Shown here: positions 14,293 to 19,352 of the stretch, in pieces
Layout of the letters: every line of letters starts with the position of its first letter
Position numbering within the stretch: position 1 is the stretch's first letter
DNA from: Solobacterium sp.
GTDB lineage: Bacteria > Bacillota_I > Bacilli_A > Erysipelotrichales > Erysipelotrichaceae
Assembly: GCA_015256455.1 (NCBI GenBank)
Contig: JABZMB010000029.1
Location: 1 to 19,352 of the forward strand
Length of the DNA stretch: 19,352 nt
Direction of reading: 5' to 3'
Notes under the pieces: generated by a model
What the model saw: only the letters and a program-made list of their open reading frames with translations
What the model was told of the DNA's origin: nothing
Databases searched by the model: none
Made by a program: the position numbers and the translations under genes

Positions 14293-14946
14293 TTATTTTG
14301 TTTTAGGTGGTGTTAAATTCTTCTGTTTTTCATGACATCCATTCACGAATGGACAACGGTAACACTCTGGATTACGCGCATGACAGAGATAGCGACCGAA
14401 GAATATCATCTGATGATGGGTTTTAATCCAACGATCACGTGGAATCTTACGCATTAACTTACGCTCTATCTTTTCCACATCATCCTTTTGATAACATAGT
14501 CCAAGTCTTCTAGAGATTCGTGCAACGTGTGTATCTACAGCTATGCTTGGAATATTAAAACATTCAGCCATAATGACATTTGCACACTTTCTACCAATAC
14601 CCGGTAGAGTTGTTAACTCTTCCATCGTTTGCGGAACTTTTCCACCAAACTGTTCGACAACACCTTTGGCAAATCCTACGATTTGTTTCGCCTTATTACG
14701 ATATAAACCAAGAGACGCAATATACTTCTCTACATCCTTGATTGGTGCTTTGGCTAATTCGTATGGAGATGGATACGCTTTAAATAATGCAGGTGTTACA
14801 CGATTGACGGATACGTCTGTTGTTTGGGCAGAAAGGATTACCGCAACAGATAGTTCATAGGGATTACGATGCGTCAATTCACAATGAGCATTTGGATGTA
14901 ACTTCTGTAGATACTCCAAAATAAATGGTACAGATAAACGTTCCAT
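14293..14946 (-). CDS. nth: Endonuclease III (DNA glycosylase/AP lyase)
   Basis: This base-excision-repair enzyme removes oxidised pyrimidines and cleaves at abasic sites. The start is set at 14946 (MERLSVP), where GGAG stands about 9 bases upstream and the ATG overlaps the dnaD stop codon as TAATG. A longer in-frame start at 14997 would only add 17 residues encoded within dnaD. In the 217-aa protein the helix-hairpin-helix motif is LPGIGRKCANV (114-124) with catalytic K120, and catalytic D138 lies in VDTH. These are the same positions as in the E. coli enzyme. The [4Fe-4S] ligands C188, C195, C198 and C204 have the exact C-X6-C-X2-C-X5-C spacing. Adjacency to dnaD is conserved in Bacillus. 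Confidence 0.97.
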   Translation of the reverse strand: MERLSVPFILEYLQKLHPNAHCELTHRNPYELSVAVILSAQTTDVSVNRVTPALFKAYPSPYELAKAPIKDVEKYIASLGLYRNKAKQIVGFAKGVVEQFGGKVPQTMEELTTLPGIGRKCANVIMAECFNIPSIAVDTHVARISRRLGLCYQKDDVEKIERKLMRKIPRDRWIKTHHQMIFFGRYLCHARNPECYRCPFVNGCHEKQKNLTPPKTK

Positions 14947-15482
14947 TATTTTTTCTCCGTTCCTATGGAATCTGCTGTGATATTCTTCTGTTTCCAATCA
15001 GATAAAATTTTTTCAATATACCCTAAGTTTAGATGTTGGTAAGCACTAGCTTCACGTAATGCCGCAATAATCAAACGTTTGTCTGTCACTTTATTCCAAT
15101 CACTAATTTTCTGCATTTCATTTTGACTTAGCGTTCTGCCAAATTCTGTTTCAAATGTATCGATGAGTGAACGATCTAGAATATTTTCAACTCTAGCGAT
15201 ATCCGTTTCAAATAGTCCTGATAAGTCGAAGACAACAGCTCTTGCGGAAGCTTTTATCTTTAAATATTTCTTTGCACAAAGTGCAGAAATGACACGGTTT
15301 AATTCCTCTTCTTGTATTCCTGTTTTTTCCCGAAGGGCATCCATTGTGATTTCCATATGATTTTGATTCATAAAATCAATGAGTAAAACAACGACAAGCT
15401 CTATACTATCCATACCAAGCAAGCCCATTTGATCAAGTATCCAATCTCGATGATTTACATATTTTTGTTCATACCACTTCAT
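14946..15482 (-). CDS. dnaD: DNA replication protein DnaD
   Basis: DnaD takes part in loading the replicative helicase at the origin and at restart sites in low-GC Gram-positive bacteria. The 178-aa protein has the N-terminal winged-helix-like part (about 15-80, LLGMDSIELVVVLLIDFMNQ and MDALREKTGIQEEELNRVI) and a C-terminal DnaB_2/DnaD-like domain (about 95-165) ending in HLNLGYIEKILSDWKQ. That last motif is the family's conserved YIEKIL-x-x-W. It is somewhat shorter than the 230-residue B. subtilis protein, mainly in the C-terminal tail. The start at 15482 has GGGAG upstream. It overlaps nth by one base at TAATG, consistent with translational coupling, and follows the HAD gene by 12 bases. 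Confidence 0.92.
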   Translation of the reverse strand: MKWYEQKYVNHRDWILDQMGLLGMDSIELVVVLLIDFMNQNHMEITMDALREKTGIQEEELNRVISALCAKKYLKIKASARAVVFDLSGLFETDIARVENILDRSLIDTFETEFGRTLSQNEMQKISDWNKVTDKRLIIAALREASAYQHLNLGYIEKILSDWKQKNITADSIGTEKK

Positions 15483-15494
15483 ATGTTTACTCCC

Positions 15495-16187
15495 TTATAA
15501 CTGTTTTAATAATTCTTGGAATGCAAGATGCGATGTAATCGTAAACTCTGGTTTGACATCGCTATGATTTTCTTCATTGCTTGGATGATACCAACAGGTA
15601 TGAATCCCTGCACGTATACCTCCAGCAATATCACTCGTCAAAGAATCACCGATGATAATGACTTCATCAGGATTTTTTGTTGGAATTCTATCAAAGACAT
15701 AATTGAAGAATTCAATATGCGGTTTTTCATATCCGATTTCATCTGAGATAAAGATACCATCAAAGAAATCATCGATATGTGCTTTGGCAATCTTCTTACG
15801 CTGCAACTCTTTTACACCGTTGGTTACGATGTATTGTTTATATTTTGGGTGTAGTTTCTTTACAGTTTCATATGCCTCAGGCATAAAGACAACTGTATCT
15901 AGTAATCCATTTAAGTAAGCTTTATTAAACTCTACAACACGAGTGGTTTCCACACCAATTTTAGTAAAGAACTCCACAAAACGTTCTACGAGTAGTTTTT
16001 CTTTTGTAATTTCTCCCTTTTCAAGTTTACACCAATAGACATCATTAATTCCTTCGTACATGTGTAGAAGTTCATCTGTGATTTCACCATATCCAAACTT
16101 CTTGAATGTATTTTTCAATGAATTTTCTGCGCTTCTATGGAAGTTTAATATTGTACCATCGATATCCCATAAAATTGTTTGAATCAT
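15495..16187 (-). CDS. HAD-family phosphatase, YjjG/YfnB-like nucleotidase
   Basis: This is a cytoplasmic haloacid-dehalogenase-type phosphatase. The 230-aa protein has all four HAD motifs: DIDGT (8-12, nucleophile D8 and acid D10), VTNG (motif II threonine), the lysine in YEKP (motif III) and IGDSLTSDI (motif IV aspartates). The cap is a C1 helical type (about 15-95, with LKNTFKKFG and VYWCKLEKGEI). This resembles the YjjG/YfnB subgroup, which dephosphorylates non-canonical pyrimidine nucleoside monophosphates, but the substrate is not certain from sequence. The start must be at 16187, since DIDGT begins 8 residues in, although its ribosome-binding site (AAGGGTGG) is 12 bases away and rather weak. 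It lies 25 bases after the rsfS terminator and 12 bases before dnaD. Confidence 0.88.
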   Translation of the reverse strand: MIQTILWDIDGTILNFHRSAENSLKNTFKKFGYGEITDELLHMYEGINDVYWCKLEKGEITKEKLLVERFVEFFTKIGVETTRVVEFNKAYLNGLLDTVVFMPEAYETVKKLHPKYKQYIVTNGVKELQRKKIAKAHIDDFFDGIFISDEIGYEKPHIEFFNYVFDRIPTKNPDEVIIIGDSLTSDIAGGIRAGIHTCWYHPSNEENHSDVKPEFTITSHLAFQELLKQL

Positions 16188-16212
16188 ACTATTAACTTAC
16201 CACCCTTCGTTT

Positions 16213-16240
16213 GAAAAGAAGATGTCGCAAAAACATCTTC
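16213..16240 (-). terminator. Intrinsic terminator after rsfS
   Basis: On the minus strand GAAGATGT and ACATCTTC form an eight-pair stem with a seven-base loop (TTTTGCG), followed by TTTTC. The T run is short and the next gene begins 25 bases later without a visible promoter, so it may be a partial terminator. Confidence 0.75.
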
Positions 16241-16247
16241 ATATTTG

Positions 16248-16580
16248 TTACATTGTTTCTTGTGGCTGATCAGCCCATAAAGCTTCTAAACGATATGTAC
16301 TTCTAGCATCTTCTGTAAAGATATGTACAACCACTTCATTCATATCAATGAGTACCCAAGTTGATTCCCTTTCACCTTCACGAAGACGCACATCAAAGCC
16401 ATTCTTCGTTACTTCTTTTTCAACAAATTCTACAAGAGAATTTGCGTGTCTAGGATTTTTTGCAGTACAGATGACATAATAATCTGTATATGCATTGACA
16501 TTACGGATATCGATTGTCACGATATTCTCTGCCAATTTTTCATCTAATGTATGACGTACTAAATTTAGTAATTCAGACAT
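16248..16580 (-). CDS. rsfS: Ribosomal silencing factor RsfS
   Basis: RsfS (YbeB/Iojap family) binds ribosomal protein uL14 and blocks joining of the subunits when nutrients are short. The start is placed at 16580 (MSELLNLV), where GGAGG stands 7 bases upstream; the longer in-frame start at 16628 lies within yqeK and has no such site. The 110-aa protein shows the family features: DIRNVNAYTDYYVICTAKN (about 24-42), the conserved W in STWVLIDMNEVVVHIFT, and the C-terminal RSTYRLEALW. The gene overlaps the end of yqeK by 8 bases (ATGTCTGA), so translation is probably coupled. It is the last gene of the parC-yqeH-yhbY-yqeK-rsfS run and is followed by a terminator. Confidence 0.95.
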   Translation of the reverse strand: MSELLNLVRHTLDEKLAENIVTIDIRNVNAYTDYYVICTAKNPRHANSLVEFVEKEVTKNGFDVRLREGERESTWVLIDMNEVVVHIFTEDARSTYRLEALWADQPQETM

Positions 16581-17373
16581 GTTTTCCCTCCTTTTCGAGT
16601 ATGTATTTTTTCGCATCCGCAAGGACATATTCTGCCCCTTGTTTGAGATTTCTCTCTGCGATTTTTGTATGCATGGTCACGTCATAATGACGACCTGGTT
16701 CAATCTTATCTGCGATATATAAGATATAATCATACGCACTCTTGCCATCCCCAAGGGTATGGTGTTCAATTGCTTGTAAGATTTTCTTGTTATAACAGCC
16801 TAGATTCTGCTTTAACCAAATCACTGCAGTATAGCTATGCCAGATTGCAGGATCTAGTTTTAATACTTCAGGTCTAAAGTGTGATAGAAGTTGATATCCC
16901 TCTTCATCACTCATTTTCTTTGTGACATCATGTAATAAACCCATTTGATATGCAAGCTGTTTATTCAGATGATGAATGTTTGCAAGCTTATACGCAGTAT
17001 GCGCAACACGAACTGAATGTGCTGCACGCTTAGGATTACATTGTGCTTTCGTCACTTCTTCAAAGTAGTAACCATTCTCCAAAAGTATCTTACGAATGCC
17101 TTTTGCACTTAAGTAGAAGTATCCTTTTCGCACTTCCGTTTCTGTTTCTGATTGCAGTGCGATACATGTGTCATCCTGTTGGATTTCTACAACATGTAGA
17201 TAGCGATACGGACTACATGCACGCATACATAACTTCTTGCGCTTGTCATAGTTTAGGATACCATTACCAACTATCGCAAGCGAAATCGGCTTACCAGTTT
17301 GTTTGTGATAGTCTTTTAACTGTTTCAGTTCATCATCAGTTATTGGATCAAAGGGTGCTGTATATACGATCAT
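16573..17373 (-). CDS. yqeK: YqeK-like HD-domain hydrolase fused to a degenerate NadD-like N-terminal domain
   Basis: The C-terminal part (about 115-266) is a YqeK-type HD-domain phosphohydrolase. It has HSVRVAHTAYKLA (119 onward), LLHD (146-149), WHSYTA, EHHTLGD and a final aspartate in YIADKIEP. The family hydrolyses diadenosine tetraphosphate. The first 108 or so residues are not part of normal YqeK, which is about 190 aa. They recall nicotinate-nucleotide adenylyltransferase: PFDPI (7-11) at the place of the NadD GGxFDPxH start, a strand (ISLAIVGNG), and an end like the NadD C-terminus (IRKILLENGYYFEE). The catalytic HxGH motif is missing and the domain is about half the normal size. In many Bacillota nadD lies directly before yqeK, so a decayed fusion is the simplest explanation. 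The start at 17373 overlaps yhbY by ATGA, with AAAGG upstream. Confidence 0.85.
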   Translation of the reverse strand: MIVYTAPFDPITDDELKQLKDYHKQTGKPISLAIVGNGILNYDKRKKLCMRACSPYRYLHVVEIQQDDTCIALQSETETEVRKGYFYLSAKGIRKILLENGYYFEEVTKAQCNPKRAAHSVRVAHTAYKLANIHHLNKQLAYQMGLLHDVTKKMSDEEGYQLLSHFRPEVLKLDPAIWHSYTAVIWLKQNLGCYNKKILQAIEHHTLGDGKSAYDYILYIADKIEPGRHYDVTMHTKIAERNLKQGAEYVLADAKKYILEKEGKHV

Positions 17374-17660
17374 GGTAAAACGACCTTTGGTTCCTTTGCC
17401 TTCTTATAGAGAATGATTTGTCTTCCGATAACTTGTACAAGTTCAGACTTTGTATGCATGCTTAAATCAAATGCTAGTTCCTTAAGGTCTGTAGTAACTG
17501 TCTTAAGCACTGAGATTTTAATGAGTTCTCTTGTACGTAAACCATTGTTTACAGTTTCTACTAGGTTATCACTTAAGCCATCTTTACCAATCTGGAAGAT
17601 TGCACGTTCTGTCTGTGCGAGTCCTCTTAGATACGCTCTTTGTTTTGTTGTTAAACTCAT
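17370..17660 (-). CDS. yhbY: YhbY-family RNA-binding ribosome-assembly protein
   Basis: YhbY is a single CRS1-YhbY (CRM) domain that binds RNA in precursors of the large ribosomal subunit. The start is placed at 17660 (MSLTTKQRAYL), with AAAGG about 8 bases upstream and an ATGA overlap with the yqeH stop. The in-frame ATG at 17744 would add 28 residues encoded inside yqeH. The 96-aa protein shows the typical LTTKQRAYLRGLAQ (3-16), QIGKDGLSDNLVETVNNGL with the conserved GKxGL element, RELIKISVL, and VQVIGRQIILYK near the C-terminus. Overlaps on both sides indicate tight co-translation with yqeH and yqeK, all ribosome-linked genes. In Bacillus aroE lies between yqeH and this gene; here it is absent. 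Confidence 0.95.
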   Translation of the reverse strand: MSLTTKQRAYLRGLAQTERAIFQIGKDGLSDNLVETVNNGLRTRELIKISVLKTVTTDLKELAFDLSMHTKSELVQVIGRQIILYKKAKEPKVVLP

Positions 17661-18706
17661 AACATTGCCTTTCTGAATGTCACACTGACACTCTTTGGTA
17701 CGTGTACTGTAATTGTACCGACCTCTCCACTCACACATGCCCATCCTAAGCCATCAATCACGATGTCTACCTTTGGCATGTCCTTATGAATTGTATATTT
17801 CTTCATTTCTGTTTCAATAGCTGTTGGCACAAATAATGTTCCAACATGTGTATTCCATTTTTCATCTGCGTAGTTGCCATTGGTACGATGAACGTTGAGA
17901 CGATCACTCAAATACCATACGCAACTTGCATGATTACAACCTGATAAATCTAGACGTGCTAAGCCTCCTACAAAGAAGCTTTGCTCACCACGCAGTTGGA
18001 ACACCTGTGGTTTTACACTCTTGCTTGGCATGATCGTCTTTAAATCTGCCTCATTAACTTCCATTAACATACTATGATCAATTTCAATGCCTGGTGTATC
18101 AATGTAAGTATGTCCATCAATTTCTAATTCATTGAATTCTAATGTAGTGCCTGGATATCTAGATGTGGTTAAAACCTGTGTAGACATCAAGTTGTTGATG
18201 AGTGTACTCTTACCAGAGTTGGCTTTTCCTATCACAACTATTTTTCTACCATCCGCAAGTTCATCAACACATTCTTTGATTTCTTCAACACCCATCTTTT
18301 CTTCTTTGGACGCCAGAATGAGTCGTTCAATGCGAATACCCAAATCTTTGAGTCGTCCAAAGACAAAATGTGCGATCTTCTCTTCTCCACATGATGCAGG
18401 TAATAAGTCTCTCTTTGTCGCAACCATCACGATATCTTTATTCGCAAATTTACGGTTAATACCGTTAATAATACCTGCCTCAAAATCATATAGATCAATC
18501 ACCCATAGAATTAACGCATCCATCCTTGCAATACGGTTAACAACCGCAACAGGATCGATACCTGTCTTCATGGAGATTGTTAAATCATCATAGTGAATCA
18601 AACGGAAACATCTTTGACAATATTCTGCCTCAGCTTTAGGACTATAACCAATCAATTTTGAATCAGTTGTTTGTAATACTGCACCGCATCCTTTACATAC
18701 TGTCAT
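17657..18706 (-). CDS. yqeH: Circularly permuted GTPase YqeH (small-subunit assembly)
   Basis: YqeH is needed for assembly of the 30S ribosomal subunit. The 349-aa protein begins with a treble-clef zinc finger (C4-x2-C7 and C30-x2-C33). The GTPase motifs follow in permuted order: G4 TKRD (97-100), G5-like LILAS (129-133), G1 GKANSGKST (160-168), a G2-like threonine pair (PGTT, 185-188), then G3 DTPG (203-206). The C-terminal domain (about 215-349) is the YqeH nucleic-acid-binding part. Length is close to the roughly 365 residues of B. subtilis. The start at 18706 is two bases after the parC stop codon, with GAAGGAAGG upstream. The gene overlaps yhbY by four bases. Confidence 0.96.
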   Translation of the reverse strand: MTVCKGCGAVLQTTDSKLIGYSPKAEAEYCQRCFRLIHYDDLTISMKTGIDPVAVVNRIARMDALILWVIDLYDFEAGIINGINRKFANKDIVMVATKRDLLPASCGEEKIAHFVFGRLKDLGIRIERLILASKEEKMGVEEIKECVDELADGRKIVVIGKANSGKSTLINNLMSTQVLTTSRYPGTTLEFNELEIDGHTYIDTPGIEIDHSMLMEVNEADLKTIMPSKSVKPQVFQLRGEQSFFVGGLARLDLSGCNHASCVWYLSDRLNVHRTNGNYADEKWNTHVGTLFVPTAIETEMKKYTIHKDMPKVDIVIDGLGWACVSGEVGTITVHVPKSVSVTFRKAML

Positions 18707-18708
18707 GA

Positions 18709-19352
18709 TTAGCCTTCCTTCTCATCAAATAGACTTAAACGTTCTACATCTTCATGCACTTCGTTATCTGCGTCTGTTGGTATATCAATAATACGACATT
18801 CATCAATACCACGATATAAATCCCAACCATCCTTCAAAACGATAGGTGAACCAAAGCCACTTTCACGTGGTTTGAGTGGAATTTCAGAAGCTCGTAATAC
18901 TTGTCTTTCAGGATCTTTGAAGACTAACTCTTCTCCTGCACTTACTGCCTTAGCAAGTGTTACGATACTTGGATTTGTCTTTAGACGTTTACAAATTAAG
19001 TTACCCTTCATCGGTCGATTACCAAAGACAATTTCTTCCGTATGAATACGTTTCATCTGTCCAACATTTGTCATAAAGAGAATAGCTGGATCTTCTGCAT
19101 TCATGACACAACCCCATGCTAATTCATCACCTTTACCAAGGTTCATTGCCTTGACACCCTTGGACTTAACACCTGTGGCTGGAATATCTTCAACCGCAAA
19201 GCGATAAGAGTAACCATCTTTACTTACCATCAAGATCTGTTGGTTACTATATGCAATAAAGGCATTGATCATTTCTGCACCTTTACCAAGGTTCATTGCT
19301 GTCATGACTTTATTGTTACGCTCTACTTGCCAGTTATTTACTGGAGTCTTCT
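18709..19352 (-). CDS. parC: DNA topoisomerase IV subunit A, C-terminal part (gene runs off the right edge)
   Basis: About 213 codons of a type II topoisomerase A subunit are visible, with the frame open to the right edge (KTPVNNWQVERNNKV before the first methionine in view). This is the C-terminal beta-pinwheel that wraps DNA. Repeated blade motifs can be read: ILMVSKDGYSYRFAVEDIP, GVKSKGVKAMNLGKGDELAW, ILFMTNVGQMKRIHTEEI and the final LPLKP-like EIPLKPRESGFG. The catalytic tyrosine lies outside the window. The SKGVKAMNL spacing resembles Gram-positive ParC more than GyrA, and the GyrA box (QRRGGKG) is not seen in this part. A GyrA identity cannot be fully excluded without the rest. The acidic tail ends two bases before yqeH, so the two genes share a transcript. 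Confidence 0.85.
   Translation of the reverse strand, partial: KTPVNNWQVERNNKVMTAMNLGKGAEMINAFIAYSNQQILMVSKDGYSYRFAVEDIPATGVKSKGVKAMNLGKGDELAWGCVMNAEDPAILFMTNVGQMKRIHTEEIVFGNRPMKGNLICKRLKTNPSIVTLAKAVSAGEELVFKDPERQVLRASEIPLKPRESGFGSPIVLKDGWDLYRGIDECRIIDIPTDADNEVHEDVERLSLFDEKEG

Noticed and set aside
18132..18593. 153-codon plus-strand frame opposite yqeH
   Set aside because: It is a shadow frame opposite a clear GTPase gene with all motifs; no ribosome-binding site.
1..19352. CRISPR arrays, insertion sequences, tRNA genes, phage genes, direct-repeat borders
   Set aside because: Reading both strands showed no regularly spaced repeats, transposase or integrase motifs, or tRNA cloverleaf cores such as GGTTCGAATCC.

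Overview
The window is an AT-rich chromosomal segment of a low-GC Gram-positive bacterium (Bacillota). Most of the gene content is housekeeping: RNase Y, RecA, PgsA, a type B RNase P RNA, GpsB, RecU, a class A penicillin-binding protein, DnaD, endonuclease III, YqeH, YhbY, YqeK, RsfS and ParC. Protein character and gene order suggest the class Erysipelotrichia (Solobacterium/Bulleidia-like). That placement is an inference from reading the sequence, not the result of a search. No insertion sequence, phage, tRNA or CRISPR array was seen.

Layout. Bases 1-5738 are read on the minus strand: gpsB, rnpB, pgsA, recA, a PAP2 phosphatase, an ABC-F ATPase and rny (cut by the left edge). Bases 5847-9395 are read on the plus strand: recU and the class A PBP overlap by 11 bases, then comes a separately promoted 53-codon small protein with a TTG start. 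gpsB and recU diverge from a short shared promoter region. Everything from 9470 to the right edge is again minus strand. In transcription order it is parC (cut by the right edge), yqeH, yhbY, yqeK, rsfS, a terminator, a HAD phosphatase, dnaD, nth, a DegV protein, a terminator, an FMN/FAD lipoprotein reductase, a terminator, an unrecognised 307-aa protein and a ZIP metal transporter. The plus and minus groups converge on a shared palindromic terminator near 9450.

How the genes fit together. RecU, PBP1 and GpsB form the classic Bacillota cell-wall/chromosome-processing neighbourhood, with rnpB beside gpsB as in Bacillus. parC-yqeH-yhbY-yqeK-rsfS is a tightly overlapping ribosome-assembly operon. 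In it the usual nadD gene seems to survive only as a degenerate N-terminal half of YqeK. dnaD-nth is the conserved replication/repair pair, joined by a TAATG stop/start overlap.

The most interesting element is the roughly 190-base leader of the ABC-F gene (2437-2643). It holds a candidate promoter, a five-codon leader ORF with a Shine-Dalgarno sequence, and mutually exclusive RNA hairpins ending in a strong intrinsic terminator just before the ABC-F ribosome-binding site. This is the architecture of an antibiotic-inducible transcription attenuator controlling a ribosome-protection ABC-F protein. Other points of note are the degenerate NadD-YqeK fusion, the unannotated 53-aa protein with a near-consensus promoter, the extracytoplasmic flavinylated reductase with a hairpin at the predicted 5' end of its mRNA, and two internal terminators with little room for a promoter after them.
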